Below, piece after piece: positions 42,951 to 52,479 of a stretch of 64,000 bases of DNA. Numbering within the stretch: position 1 is the first letter of the stretch; each line of letters opens with the position of its first letter. Under the pieces are notes generated by a model. That model made no database searches. It saw only the letters and a list, made by a program, of their open reading frames with translations, and was not told the DNA's origin. The stretch spans positions 4,278,001 through 4,342,000 of the forward strand of contig NZ_JAHLZY020000001.1 in the NCBI RefSeq assembly GCF_018967865.2, written 5' to 3'. Position numbers and translations under genes: made by a program. This stretch comes from Hymenobacter siberiensis. Its GTDB lineage: Bacteria > Bacteroidota > Bacteroidia > Cytophagales > Hymenobacteraceae.

Positions 42951-45134
42951 TTAAGCTTTGCCGCCAGTTGGCAGACTGATGATGAATTCGGTGCCTTTGC
43001 CCTCTTCGCTTTCCACGGCCAGGGTGCCGCCGTGGCCCTTGGTCACAATCTCGTGGCTGAGCGACAGGCCCAGGCCTGTGCCCTCGCCCATCGGCTTGGT
43101 GGTGAAGAAGGGCTGAAAGATTTTTTCCCGCACCTGCGCCGGCATTCCCGTGCCGTTGTCATGCACGGTAATTTCGACGGTGCCGGCGGCGGTCTGGCGC
43201 GTCCCCACCGTCACGGTGGGCTGGTAGGCCACTTCGGCTGCTTCGGCCTGCTGGCGCACGGCGTGCAGGGCATTGGTGCACAGGTTTACCAGCACGCGGG
43301 TGAGGTCGGAGGGCACCACGGCTACCAGCCCCAGATTGGGGGTAAAGTCCTGCACCAGCGTGGCATGGAAGGTGGCGTCCTGCACGCGCAGGCCCTGGTA
43401 GGCCAGCGCCAGCGCCTCGGCCACCAGGGCATTGAGCTCGGTGGGCACGCGCGGCCCCGCGCCGGTGCGGGCATGAGCCAGCATATCGGTGATGATGGCG
43501 GAAGCCCGCTGGCCCTGCTGGCTGATTTTGAGCAGGTTCTGCTTCAGGCCAGCCATAATTTCCTGTTCCAGGCCGGCGGGCTGCGCGGCGGGGCTGTGGT
43601 CGAGCAGGCCCACGCTCACATCGGCAAAGTTTTTCATGAACGCCAACGGGTTCTGCAGCTCATGGGCAATGCCGGCCGAAAGCTCGCCCACAAAAGCCCA
43701 TTTCTCGGCCGCTACCAGCTGGCTCTGGGCGGCGTGCAGCTCGTCCTGCTGGTGCTTGAGCAGGGCGTAGGCCCGCTGCTTTTCGCGATTGTTGCGCCAG
43801 AGCACGGCGCTTAGGGTGCCCACGGCCCCCAGGCCCAGCAGGGCGGCCAGCAGCAGCCAGCCCTGCTGGCGGTTCTGGGATTGAATGAGCCAGCTGTTGC
43901 TAGTGAGCCGGCCAATCTGGGCTTGCTTCTTGGCCAGCTCGGCGCGGTATTCCAGCACGGCGGCCTGGCGCTGCAGGTCGCTGCTGTTGAGGGTGTCGCG
44001 ATAGGCGCCAAACAACTTTTCGTAGCGGTAGGCGGCCGCAAAATTACCGCGCCGGGCCGAGGCCTGCGCCAGTATCTGGCTGGCGTCGCGGCTATATTGC
44101 CGGGCCCCACTGCGGCGCGTGGCCTGCAAGGTGCGCAGGGCGTAAAAAATGGCGCTATCCGGGCGGCCGATGTGTAGAAAAGTACGGGCCAGCACCAGCT
44201 CTGCCCGGGGCACTTCGCCCACGGCGCGCAGGCGCAGGGCGAGCCGCAAGCTGCGGCGGGCGTTGGCAAACGCTTCGGGGTAATGGCCCTGCCGCTCTTC
44301 CATATCAGCAACGTTAATTCCCTCGAACAACAGCCCGCCCTCGTCCTTCAGCTGCCGGAATATCTTGGCATCCTGCTCGTAGTTGTACTGGGCGGTGGCC
44401 CACTGTCCCTGGGTGCGGTAGAGGTTGCCCAGCCCGGAATAGGCATGGCCGATGCCGGGCTGGTCGCCCGAGCGCCGGGCCCAGTACAGGCCCTGCGTGA
44501 GGTAGCGCCGGGCATTCTCATACTCGCGCAGATAGGTACTGGTAATGCCCAACTGGGTGTTGAGAAAGGCCAGCCATTTGGGGCTGTGGACTGCCTCGGC
44601 CAGGGCCAGGCCACGCAGGTTGGCCTGCAGGGATTTGGCGTACAGGCCCTGTTCCGAATACACGTTCGACTGGTTGTAGAGGCTGCGGGTTTGCCCGATG
44701 CGGTCGCCCACCCGCTCAAAATCGCGCCGGGCCTGCTCCGAAAAGCTCTCGGCCAAAGGGAACTCGCTGCGGTGGCGGTGGTAAAACCCAAGGCCCAGCT
44801 CGGCCTCGGCCGCGCCGGCGGTGTAGCCCAGCAGCTGCGCCAGCTGGCGCGCCTCCTCAAACAGGCTGGCCGACTCGTCGGGTGCGTTGTTGCGCAGCTC
44901 CAGGGCCAGGGCGTTGAGGCTGTTGACGCGAGAGGCATCGGGTTGGATATTAGCCTGCACCTTGGCCCGGAGGCGGTCGGTGGCGGGGTTTTGGGCGTGC
45001 ACAGAAGGGGGGGTGCTCAGCAGCACGCCAATGGCCACGGCCGCGCGCAGGCCCCAATCCAGCGCCGCGCGGCGCAGGCCCATGGCCCAGCTGGTGGTGG
45101 CGCGGCGGCCCGTCTGGTTGGCTGGCTTCTCCAC
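42951..45134 (-). CDS. TPR sensor histidine kinase (HK2)
   Basis: This 727-residue protein has a signal segment ending VHAQ, about eight TPRs (for example LYNQSNVYSEQGLYAKSLQA and AYSGLGNLYRTQGQWATAQ), a transmembrane helix near residue 430 (LLLAALLGLGAVGTLSAVLW), HisKA with phospho-acceptor His491 ([11 protein letters not shown]), and HATPase with D box HDNGTGM and G box [14 protein letters not shown]. The GTG at 45134 is 3 nt after the stop of HK1; an ATG at 45083 would give a more compact signal peptide and is a good alternative. Its sensor resembles HK8 more than the A/B types. Confidence 0.92.
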   Translation of the reverse strand: MEKPANQTGRRATTSWAMGLRRAALDWGLRAAVAIGVLLSTPPSVHAQNPATDRLRAKVQANIQPDASRVNSLNALALELRNNAPDESASLFEEARQLAQLLGYTAGAAEAELGLGFYHRHRSEFPLAESFSEQARRDFERVGDRIGQTRSLYNQSNVYSEQGLYAKSLQANLRGLALAEAVHSPKWLAFLNTQLGITSTYLREYENARRYLTQGLYWARRSGDQPGIGHAYSGLGNLYRTQGQWATAQYNYEQDAKIFRQLKDEGGLLFEGINVADMEERQGHYPEAFANARRSLRLALRLRAVGEVPRAELVLARTFLHIGRPDSAIFYALRTLQATRRSGARQYSRDASQILAQASARRGNFAAAYRYEKLFGAYRDTLNSSDLQRQAAVLEYRAELAKKQAQIGRLTSNSWLIQSQNRQQGWLLLAALLGLGAVGTLSAVLWRNNREKQRAYALLKHQQDELHAAQSQLVAAEKWAFVGELSAGIAHELQNPLAFMKNFADVSVGLLDHSPAAQPAGLEQEIMAGLKQNLLKISQQGQRASAIITDMLAHARTGAGPRVPTELNALVAEALALAYQGLRVQDATFHATLVQDFTPNLGLVAVVPSDLTRVLVNLCTNALHAVRQQAEAAEVAYQPTVTVGTRQTAAGTVEITVHDNGTGMPAQVREKIFQPFFTTKPMGEGTGLGLSLSHEIVTKGHGGTLAVESEEGKGTEFIISLPTGGKA

Positions 45135-45137
45135 AGC

Positions 45138-47375
45138 TCAGGCGGGCAGGGTGATGAGGAATTCGGTGCCTTCGCCCTCGCGGGTTTCTACGGTGAGGGT
45201 ACCGCCGTGGCCCTTGGTCACGATGTCGTAGCTCAGCGACAAGCCCAGGCCGGTGCCCTCGCCGGGCGGCTTGGTGGTGAAGAAGGGCTGGAAGATTTTT
45301 TCCCGCACCTGCTCCGACATTCCCGTGCCGTTGTCAGAAATCAGGATTTCCACCACCGGGCTACCGGCAGCGCGGCGGGTGCGCACCGTCACGGTGGGCT
45401 GGTAGTTGGCCGGCCCGCCGGCTCCCGGCTGCGCCAGGTCGCGCTGGCGCTGGCGCACGGCGTGCAGGGCGTTGGTGCACAGGTTCAGCAGCACGCGGCC
45501 CATATCCTGCGTCACCATCACTACCTGCTCCAGGCTGGGGTCGAGCTCCTTGCTCAGGGTGGCGTAAAAGTCTTTGTCGGTGGTGCGCAGGCCCTGGTAA
45601 GCCAGCGCCAGCGAATCGGCGGCCAGCGCGTTTAGGTCGCCGGGCACGCACTCGCCGGTGCCGGAGCGCGAGTGCTCCAGCATGTCCTTAATAATGGACG
45701 ATGCCCGCTGCCCGTGCTGGCTGATTTGCTGGAGGTTTTGCTTCAGGCCGGCCAGAATCTCGGTTTCCAGCACCGGCACGTGGCCATTGTGCTGCGGGTT
45801 CATGCCGTCGACGAGGTCGGTGCTGACTTCGGCGAAGTTTTTCATGAAGTTGAGCGGGTTTTGCAGCTCGTGGGCAATGCCGGCCGTGAGCTCGCCCAGG
45901 AAAGCCATTTTCTCGGCCTGCACCAGCTGGCTCTGCGTTTGGCGCAGCTGGTCCAGGGTGCGCCGGTTCACCTGCAGCTGGCGATAGATAAACACGCCCA
46001 GGGCCGACACCAGCAGCACCGTGAGCAGGGCGCCCAGCAGCAGCCACTGGCCCAGGCGCAGGCGCATGGCCTGCACCGCCTGGTCCTGTTTCAGGCTGGT
46101 AATTCGGGCGTTCTGGGTTTGCTCCAGCCGCTCGCTTTCGTACTGCGCCACATGAAAAGTGTTCTGGGCCGCATTGAGGGTATCGGTGAGGGCGATGTAG
46201 GCGTGGGAGTAGCGCTGCGCCTCGGCCGGCCGGTTGCGGTCGTCGTAGAAGGCAATGAGCTGCTTCAGGTATTCGGGCCGCAGGCGCTCAACGCGGCCGG
46301 CCGTGGCCTTGCGATAAGCCTGTAGCCAGTGCTTTTCGGCGCGGGCATCGTCGTGCCGGGCCGTGTAATACCGGGCCCAGGCGGCATCCAGCTCAAACTC
46401 GCCGGGCCTGCCCGACATGGGGATGTGCAGCGAATCGTCGAGCTGCTGCGCCTGCTGCAGGAGCTGGCCCGCCGACGCTACCCGCTGCATTTGCAGCAGC
46501 ACCCGCCCCTTTTGCACCAGCGCATAGGCCTGGCTGAGCTTGCGCTCGGCGGCATCGCCGCTGTGGGTGGCCAGCACCGAATCCACCATGCGCAGGGCGG
46601 TATTGGGGTGGTTGCCCTCGGCGTAGAGGCGCGACAGCGCCAGAAAGGTAAATACCCGCTCCAGGCCCTGGATGCGCCGAAACTCCGGCAGGCGCAGGGC
46701 CTGGCCCAAGTACTGCACGGCCTTGGCGCGGTTGCCCCAGTCGGCGTACACGGCCCCGGTCACCAGCAGCTCACGCACGTAGAGCAGCCGGTCGTAGGTG
46801 CGCACCAGGTCGGCGGCGCGCAGCACGCTGTTTAGGGTGCGATTGTAGTCGCCCATGCGCCGGTAGTAGCCGCCCTGCGACACGTAGCAGGCGGCGATGT
46901 TCTCGGTGGCGTTGTGCACCCGGTAGTAGGCCAGCTTTTTCTCGTAGTAGCGCTGGCGGGAATCCATGCGGCTCAGCCGGTTGTAGAGCGTCACCAAATC
47001 AATCAGCAGCCACGGAATGGGCCGGCCCAGGCGGTCGAATTCCGTCACGGCTACCTTCATGGTATCCAGGGCGGCCGCATCGGCGCCACCTTGCTGCCAC
47101 AGCACCAGGCCGTTGCGCAGGTGCCGGTAAGGGGCCGCCTCCAGCAGCTGCAGTTTCTGGTTCAGACGCAGCAGCTGGTCGAGCAGCGGCAGGGCCTGTA
47201 CGTTGGTGGGGTGCAGGTCTATCAGGTGCTGCACCACCCGCAGGCGGGCCATGTCAGAAGCCTGTTGCGGCAAGGCACGGGTCAGCGAATCATAATCGGC
47301 CTCCCAGTAGTGCTGCCGGCCAACCGCCGGCCCACACATCACCCAGAAAATCAACACCGTAAGAATCCATCTCAT
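45138..47375 (-). CDS. TPR sensor histidine kinase, first gene of the array (HK1)
   Basis: This 745-residue protein starts at the ATG that gives a signal peptide ([19 protein letters not shown]); the frame extends upstream to 47591 without one. The sensor is a distant relative of the A/B types ([16 protein letters not shown] near the N-terminus, [14 protein letters not shown] later). It has one transmembrane helix ([20 protein letters not shown]), HisKA with phospho-acceptor His502, and an intact HATPase ([31 protein letters not shown]). As the promoter-proximal gene of a same-strand array with mostly 2-3 nt gaps, it may represent the ancestral copy of the A/B expansion. Confidence 0.92.
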   Translation of the reverse strand: MRWILTVLIFWVMCGPAVGRQHYWEADYDSLTRALPQQASDMARLRVVQHLIDLHPTNVQALPLLDQLLRLNQKLQLLEAAPYRHLRNGLVLWQQGGADAAALDTMKVAVTEFDRLGRPIPWLLIDLVTLYNRLSRMDSRQRYYEKKLAYYRVHNATENIAACYVSQGGYYRRMGDYNRTLNSVLRAADLVRTYDRLLYVRELLVTGAVYADWGNRAKAVQYLGQALRLPEFRRIQGLERVFTFLALSRLYAEGNHPNTALRMVDSVLATHSGDAAERKLSQAYALVQKGRVLLQMQRVASAGQLLQQAQQLDDSLHIPMSGRPGEFELDAAWARYYTARHDDARAEKHWLQAYRKATAGRVERLRPEYLKQLIAFYDDRNRPAEAQRYSHAYIALTDTLNAAQNTFHVAQYESERLEQTQNARITSLKQDQAVQAMRLRLGQWLLLGALLTVLLVSALGVFIYRQLQVNRRTLDQLRQTQSQLVQAEKMAFLGELTAGIAHELQNPLNFMKNFAEVSTDLVDGMNPQHNGHVPVLETEILAGLKQNLQQISQHGQRASSIIKDMLEHSRSGTGECVPGDLNALAADSLALAYQGLRTTDKDFYATLSKELDPSLEQVVMVTQDMGRVLLNLCTNALHAVRQRQRDLAQPGAGGPANYQPTVTVRTRRAAGSPVVEILISDNGTGMSEQVREKIFQPFFTTKPPGEGTGLGLSLSYDIVTKGHGGTLTVETREGEGTEFLITLPA

Positions 47376-47916
47376 ATACAAAGCTGGGGCTTGACGGCGA
47401 CGGGGAAACGCGTACCCTGTCCGTACTGTATTGCTGGTCGCGGCCACGGTAGCCGGAACGAAAAGCAATAGGATTGGCAGGACATCATCAGGGGCAGAAG
47501 CGAGTGGGAACTGGGCGAAAATTACGGCCAGACCGCCGGGGCGGACAACACCAACAGGGCCCGACGGTGTGCCGGCCCGCATTGGTCGCACAAAGATGAA
47601 TTAATTACGCCACTCCGCTTTTAACAGACATCATTAAGTCAGTATATTACCTTCATTTTCAATATATTACTTGCTAAAAACCTGTTTGACGAAATTAATT
47701 TCCTCCTTCATAACTAGCGGGCCAAATTCGATACCTAATCAAGGTAGCGAATAATTTTGCCTTGTAATAAATCATATCTAAATTTATTGCAGCTTCTTAA
47801 TTTCTCAGCAGTAGTGCATTAGTAGCCGCCATTGGGCCCGGTTTTGACTTGCCCCTGCTTTTTCAACCGGCCTGCTCCGCCTCGTTTCATCCCCTCACCG
47901 CATTCGCCCCTTCCCT
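47376..47916. promoter_or_regulatory. Intergenic region upstream of the kinase array, AT-rich core
   Basis: This 541-bp gap separates divergent genes. From about 47600 to 47830 it is strikingly AT-rich compared with the GC-rich flanks (for example TTGTAATAAATCATATCTAA), as expected for a promoter region. I cannot place a confident Bacteroidota -33/-7 promoter. The segment nearest the kinase is GC-rich and open in frame but lacks coding features. Confidence 0.45.
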
Positions 47917-48528
47917 ATGCAAGCCTCCTCTGCCGAAGCGTTTATTGTGCGCGAGCTGCGCCGGGGCCTGGCCCCCACCCTCTACTACCACAGCCTGGCC
48001 CATACCCTCGACGTGGCGCAGGCGGCCCAGACGCTGGCCGCCGCCGAAGGCGTGACCGATGCCGAAACCCTGGCGCTGCTCCGCACGGCGGCCCTGTACC
48101 ACGATGCGGGCTTCCTGCACACGTACGCGGGCCACGAAACCCGGGGCTGCGAGATGGGCCGTGCCACGCTGCCGGACTTCGGCTACTCGCCGGGCCAGAT
48201 TGAGCTGATATGTGCCCTGATTATCGCCACCCAGTACCCGCAGGCCCCCCGCTGCCACCTGGCCCAAATCCTCTGCGATGCCGACCTCGACTACCTCGGC
48301 CGGCCCGATTTCGTGCCCATCTCCACCAGCCTTTTCCGCGAGCTGACGGTCCGCCAGCTTATCGCCGACGAATTTGCCTGGTTTCAGCTGCAGGAGCAGT
48401 TCCTCACGGGCCATCGGTATTGGACGGCCACGGCCCTGGCCCGGCGCAGCACGCCCAAGCAGGCCCGGCTCGCGCACATCCGGGCGCGCCTGGCGGCCTG
48501 GCCCGGCCCGCAGCAGGACGGTGCTTAA
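47917..48528 (+). CDS. HD-domain phosphohydrolase-like protein
   Basis: This 203-residue cytoplasmic protein has an HD-type metal site: YYHSLAHTLDV (first His), LYHDAGF (the His-Asp doublet) and CDADLDYLGR (distal Asp). Such proteins hydrolyse phosphodiester or phosphate-ester bonds of nucleotides, and the pattern resembles predicted metal-dependent HD phosphohydrolases. The substrate is unknown. It is divergent from the kinase array and convergent with the MoeB-like gene. A link to cyclic nucleotide breakdown is possible but is only inferred from the neighbourhood. Confidence 0.82.
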   Translation: MQASSAEAFIVRELRRGLAPTLYYHSLAHTLDVAQAAQTLAAAEGVTDAETLALLRTAALYHDAGFLHTYAGHETRGCEMGRATLPDFGYSPGQIELICALIIATQYPQAPRCHLAQILCDADLDYLGRPDFVPISTSLFRELTVRQLIADEFAWFQLQEQFLTGHRYWTATALARRSTPKQARLAHIRARLAAWPGPQQDGA

Positions 48529-48551
48529 GGAAGCGTTATCAGGCGATACCA

Positions 48552-48582
48552 CCGGTCCGACCGCCTAGGGCGGTCCGACCGG
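48552..48582. terminator. Hairpin between the convergent HD and MoeB-like genes
   Basis: CCGGTCCGACCGCC and GGCGGTCCGACCGG form a 14-bp stem with only a central mismatch and a 3-nt loop, in the 87-bp gap between two convergent genes. The position suits a bidirectional terminator, although no T run is present. Confidence 0.5.
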
Positions 48583-48615
48583 AGCAGACGATTACTGCCG
48601 CGTAACAGCAGCTAC

Positions 48616-49719
48616 TTAATAGTCGGCCAGGCCGTTGCGCAGCGAGTACACTTCGGCAAAGCCATTGGCCAGCAGCAGCTGCGCAGCTTTTTGGCTACGC
48701 ACGCCGCTGGCGCAGTGCACCACCACGGGCACGTCGGACTCAAAGCCAGCCAATTGCGCTGCCAATTGCCCCAGCGGCACCAGCTGCCCGCCAATGCTGC
48801 GGCGGGCGTGCTCATGCGGCTCGCGCACGTCCAGCAGCTGCAGCGGCCGGCCGCTGGCCTGCCAGTCCTTCAGCTCATCGGCCGATATTTCGGGGGCGCG
48901 GGCCGGGGCGGCGTCGAGGGGCGCTTCGCCACAAAAAGCCGCGTAGTCCGGGGCCAGCGCGGTGAGCTGCTGATTGGCCGCCACGGGCTGGAAGCGGATG
49001 GTCTGGAAGCGCATGCTCAGGGCATCCACCAGCAGCAGGCGGCCACTCAGCACCTCCCCTATTTCGAGGATGATTTTCAGGGCCTCATTCGCCTGCATGG
49101 TGCCGATAAGGCCGGGCAACACGCCCAGCACCCCAATTTCGGCGCAGTTGGGGGCGTCGCCGGGGGTAGGCGGCACCGGGTGCAGGCAGCGGTAGGTGGG
49201 GCCGTTTTGGTAATTGAATACCGAAACCTGTCCCTCAAACTTGAAGATGGCCCCGAACACCAGCGGCTTGCCCAGCACCACGCACGCATCGCTGACGAGG
49301 TAGCGGGTGGCGAAATTATCGGAGCAGTCTACCACCACGTCGTATTCGGCAAACAGCGCCAGCGCATTAGCCGCCGAAAGCACCACCTGGTGCGGCTGCA
49401 ACACAATAAAAGGGTTTTGGGCGCGCAGCTTTTCGGCGGCGGCTACGGCCTTGGGGCGGCCCACGTCGGCGGTGGCGTAGAGGACCTGGCGTTGCAGATT
49501 GCTGTCGTCCACGGTATCAAAATCGAGCAGGCCGAGCGTGCCCACGCCGGCGGCGGCCAGGTATTGGAGCACGGGACAGCCCAGGCCGCCGCAGCCCACC
49601 ACCAGCACGCGGGCGGCTTTGAGCTTCTGCTGGCCGGCCGGGCCTATTTCGGGCAGCAGCAGGTGTCGACTGTAGCGGTTGGTTTCGGCGGCGGAAAGCG
49701 GGGCGGCGGCTGGGGTCAT
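48616..49719 (-). CDS. moeB: MoeB/ThiF-type adenylyltransferase fused to a rhodanese domain
   Basis: This 367-residue protein has an E1-like domain (residues about 8-260) with SRHLLLPEIG, the nucleotide motif VLVVGCGGLGCPVLQYLAAAG, DNFATRYLVSD, YRCLHP and NCAEIGVLG. A C-terminal rhodanese (about 280-367) has active-site Cys in VVHCASGVRSQKA. Such MoeB/MoeZ-like fusions adenylate the C-terminal glycine of a ThiS/MoaD-type carrier and pass it sulphur for thiamine or molybdopterin synthesis. No carrier or other cofactor gene is adjacent, so the pathway is unclear. The ATG at 49719 gives the usual start; the longer frame to 49863 has no family match. Confidence 0.9.
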   Translation of the reverse strand: MTPAAAPLSAAETNRYSRHLLLPEIGPAGQQKLKAARVLVVGCGGLGCPVLQYLAAAGVGTLGLLDFDTVDDSNLQRQVLYATADVGRPKAVAAAEKLRAQNPFIVLQPHQVVLSAANALALFAEYDVVVDCSDNFATRYLVSDACVVLGKPLVFGAIFKFEGQVSVFNYQNGPTYRCLHPVPPTPGDAPNCAEIGVLGVLPGLIGTMQANEALKIILEIGEVLSGRLLLVDALSMRFQTIRFQPVAANQQLTALAPDYAAFCGEAPLDAAPARAPEISADELKDWQASGRPLQLLDVREPHEHARRSIGGQLVPLGQLAAQLAGFESDVPVVVHCASGVRSQKAAQLLLANGFAEVYSLRNGLADY

Positions 49720-50142
49720 GGTGGTAGCGGAAATTACGTGCTTCAGCACAATTACGTGGGTCTGCTGAAACAGTTGGCTGACGCAATTGGCGCAATGCTT
49801 CTGCAAATCTCGGGTGGGAGCGGCGCACCGGCAGCCGTTGCGGTCCTGACGTTGCTTGGGCAAGCGCTACCGTAGCGCATTGCATTCGGACGGGCCTCTG
49901 CCCTAAATTTGCCGAAGCACTCAAAACTACGGGTTGGCAAAACGAAATTTTTTCATGGGCGCTTTTTATTTAAAAAAATAGTTAAATGGCTTATCAAACC
50001 TCATTCTAAGCTCATAGGCCTGTTTTTTGGCGATGCGGAAACGGACGACTTCACCCAACGGCTGGCCCGTGCCCACCACCCGCCCGACCTGCCGCCCAGG
50101 CATCCGGTTGAACAACCGCGCCCCCGGAGCGAACTTACCGGC
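49720..50142. other. Divergent intergenic region, no gene supported
   Basis: This 423-bp gap lies between the MoeB-like gene and the divergent acetamidase family gene. A short AT-rich stretch at about 49955-49990 (TTTTTATTTAAAAAAATAG) probably belongs to the promoter of the latter. The acetamidase frame stays open to 49909, but that extension would bury the signal peptide and is unlikely to be translated. Confidence 0.5.
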
Positions 50143-51189
50143 ATGAAAGCTTGTCTCCCGTTTTTCGTCCTGGCCGCGCTGCTAGGCCTGTCACCCCGCG
50201 CCCGCGCCCAGAAAGCCGCCTCGCACGAGTTGCCCATCACGCCGGCCACCGCCGCCTGGGGCTATTATGATGCCGCCGCGCCGCCGGTGCTGCGCATCAA
50301 ATCCGGCGAAACGGTGCGGGTGCACACGCTCATTACCTCCACGCCATCGCGGCTGGAAGGCGCGGGCCTGCCCGCCGCGCAGGTCGAGCCCAACCTGCGC
50401 GACATCACCGAGCACGTAACCAACAAAGGACCGGGCGGGCACATCCTCACCGGCCCCATCTTCGTGGAAGGCGCCGAGCCGGGCGACGTCCTGGAAGTAC
50501 GCATTCAGCGCGTCGACCTGGCCATTCCCTACGCCTACAATGCTTTTGGGCCCAAAAGTGGCTTCATTCCGGAGGATTTCGGCTACGCCAAAATGCGCAT
50601 TATCCCGCTCGACGCGAAGCAGATGGTGGCGCATTTCCTGCCGGGCATTGATGTGCCGCTGCGGCCGTTTTTTGGCAGCATGGGCGTGGCCCCGCCGGCC
50701 GCAGCGGGCCGCATCAACAGCGCGCCGCCCGGCATCCATGGCGGCAACCTCGATAACAAGGAGCTGGTGGCCGGCACCACGCTATATCTGCCGGTGCACG
50801 CGGCGGGCGCGCTGTTTTTTGTGGGCGATGGCCACGCCGGGCAGGGCAACGGCGAAGTTGATATTACGGGGCTCGAAACCTCGCTCACTGGCACGCTGCA
50901 GTTCATTGTGCGCAAGGACATGCACCTCACCCTACCCCGCGCCGAAACGCCTACCGCCTACATCAGCATGGGCCTGAACGAGGATTTAACCCTCGCCGCC
51001 AAAGACGCGGTGCGCGAAATGATTACCTTCCTAGTCACCGAAAAGCACCTCACCCGCGACGATGCCTACATGCTATGCAGCGTAGCCGGCGACCTCGACG
51101 TGACGCAGGTAGTGGACGGCACGCGCGGGGCCCACATGATTTTGCCGAAGAGCATTTTTGGGAAAGTGAAGGCAGCGAAGAAGAACTAG
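50143..51189 (+). CDS. Acetamidase/formamidase family protein, exported
   Basis: This 348-residue protein has a signal peptide ending ARAQ (residue about 23) followed by an FmdA/AmdA fold. Family motifs include HILTGPIFVEGAEPGDVLEV, GIHGGNLDNKELVAGTTLYL and VGDGHAGQGNGEVDITGLE. Characterised members hydrolyse formamide or short amides, but exported Bacteroidota versions are uncharacterised and may use other amides. The ATG at 50143 is chosen for the signal peptide. It is followed by a short family A repeat remnant and a TPR gene on the same strand. Confidence 0.86.
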   Translation: MKACLPFFVLAALLGLSPRARAQKAASHELPITPATAAWGYYDAAAPPVLRIKSGETVRVHTLITSTPSRLEGAGLPAAQVEPNLRDITEHVTNKGPGGHILTGPIFVEGAEPGDVLEVRIQRVDLAIPYAYNAFGPKSGFIPEDFGYAKMRIIPLDAKQMVAHFLPGIDVPLRPFFGSMGVAPPAAAGRINSAPPGIHGGNLDNKELVAGTTLYLPVHAAGALFFVGDGHAGQGNGEVDITGLETSLTGTLQFIVRKDMHLTLPRAETPTAYISMGLNEDLTLAAKDAVREMITFLVTEKHLTRDDAYMLCSVAGDLDVTQVVDGTRGAHMILPKSIFGKVKAAKKN

Positions 51190-51220
51190 GCATTCTGGCG
51201 AACGTCAGCGGAATTTGGCC

Positions 51221-51247
51221 GTCATGCCGAGCGCAGCCGAGGCATCT
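51221..51247. repeat. Half copy of a family A repeat
   Basis: A single left arm (GTCATGCCGAGCGCAGCCGA, then GGCATCT) without a partner ends 4 bp before the start codon of the next gene. It could alter translation of that gene, or its partner arm could have been lost by deletion. Confidence 0.75.
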
Positions 51248-51251
51248 GGCT

Positions 51252-52325
51252 ATGATACAAAAAAGTCTGTTTTTATTCGTGTTGCTGGGCGCGCCGCTCG
51301 CCGTGCGGGCGCAGGTCGATACCGTGCGGGCCAGCACCCTGCCCGGCCCGCAGCTGGCCGAAAAAGCCTATAACAGCGGCCTGGCCAGCTTCAGCGAGCA
51401 GCGCTACCCGGCGGCGCTGGCCAGCTTCGACCAGGCCATTGCGGCCAAGCCCGATTTTGCGGCCGCCTACACCAACCGCGCCGCCACCCGCTACGAGCTG
51501 AAAGAGTACCCGCAGGCCCTAGCCGACTACGACCAGGCCCTGAAGCTGGAGCCCGGCAACTACGCCGGCTACTTCGGCCGGGGCCGTACCCACGAGGCCC
51601 AAAACCAGCGCAGCGAAGCCGAAACCGACTATTCCGAAGCCGTGAAGGCCAAGGCCGATTACGCGCCGGCCTGGTACAACCGCGCCGTGCTACGCTTTGA
51701 GAAAGGCGACTACCAGGCCGCCCGCGACGATTTCGACGGGGCCATCAAGGCCGACCCCAAGCTGGCCTATGCTTACCACGACCGCGCCAGCACCCAGCAG
51801 AAACTCGGCAACTATGCCGCTGCGACGCTGGATTATACCCAGGCCCTGACCTTGCAGCCCGAGCTGCTCGCGGCCTTGCTGAACCGCGCCACCGCCGAGC
51901 GCCACACCGGCCAGCTGCCCCAGGCCCTGAAAGACTACGACGCCTACCTGGCCAGGAAAACCGACAACGCCCTCGCCTATAACAACCGGGGTAGTGCCCG
52001 TTTCGAGAGCAAGGACTACGCCGGCGCCATTGCCGATTTCAGTCAGGCCCTACAAATCGACCCGAAGTACGCCTACGCCTGGAACAACCGCGCCGCCGCC
52101 CACCTCAAACTGGAGAAATACGCCGATGCCGCCGCCGATGCCAGCGCTGCCCTCAAGCTGAAGCCCGACTACGCCGAGGCCTATCTCAACCGGGGCCACG
52201 CCCGCGAAATGCTCCGCCAGGCCGACGAGGCCTGCCAGGACTGGCGCAAAGCCGCCGAGCTGGGCATTGCGGTGGGCAATAACTACGCGGCCGCCGCCGG
52301 CTGCGCGGGCGAAGCGGCGGAGTAG
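51252..52325 (+). CDS. Exported TPR protein
   Basis: This 357-residue protein has a signal peptide (residues 1-20, ending VRAQ) and about nine consecutive canonical TPRs filling the rest, for example AYTNRAATRYELKEYPQALADYDQALKLEP and onwards. No catalytic domain is present. TPR arrays of this kind bind other proteins; in the periplasm of Bacteroidota they often belong to secretion or envelope complexes. The ATG at 51252 lies at the very edge of a half palindromic repeat; the frame is open upstream to 51075 but without a signal. A PorE-like gene follows. Confidence 0.85.
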   Translation: MIQKSLFLFVLLGAPLAVRAQVDTVRASTLPGPQLAEKAYNSGLASFSEQRYPAALASFDQAIAAKPDFAAAYTNRAATRYELKEYPQALADYDQALKLEPGNYAGYFGRGRTHEAQNQRSEAETDYSEAVKAKADYAPAWYNRAVLRFEKGDYQAARDDFDGAIKADPKLAYAYHDRASTQQKLGNYAAATLDYTQALTLQPELLAALLNRATAERHTGQLPQALKDYDAYLARKTDNALAYNNRGSARFESKDYAGAIADFSQALQIDPKYAYAWNNRAAAHLKLEKYADAAADASAALKLKPDYAEAYLNRGHAREMLRQADEACQDWRKAAELGIAVGNNYAAAAGCAGEAAE

Positions 52326-52353
52326 AGAAAAACGAGCACGGAGCTAACAATCA

Positions 52354-52453
52354 GAACGTCATGTCGAGCGCAGCCGAGACATCTCGCGTGCAATAGCAAT
52401 CCAATCGATTCAACGGCTTCGAGCGAGATGTCTCGGCTGCGCTCGACATGACG
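52354..52453. repeat. Family A palindromic repeat, copy A9
   Basis: Perfect 30-bp arms (52358-52387 and 52423-52452) read GTCATGTCGAGCGCAGCCGA at the outer end. Relative to copy A4, the GCCGAG/CTCGGC pair has become GTCGAG/CTCGAC, and CGAGGCAT/ATGCCTCG has become CGAGACAT/ATGTCTCG, so both arms changed together. Confidence 0.92.
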
Positions 52454-52479
52454 GCCACACTTATTCCTAATTATCTGCT

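Noticed and set aside
49909..50142. Longer start for the acetamidase family gene
   Set aside because: It would place 78 unrelated residues before a clear signal peptide.
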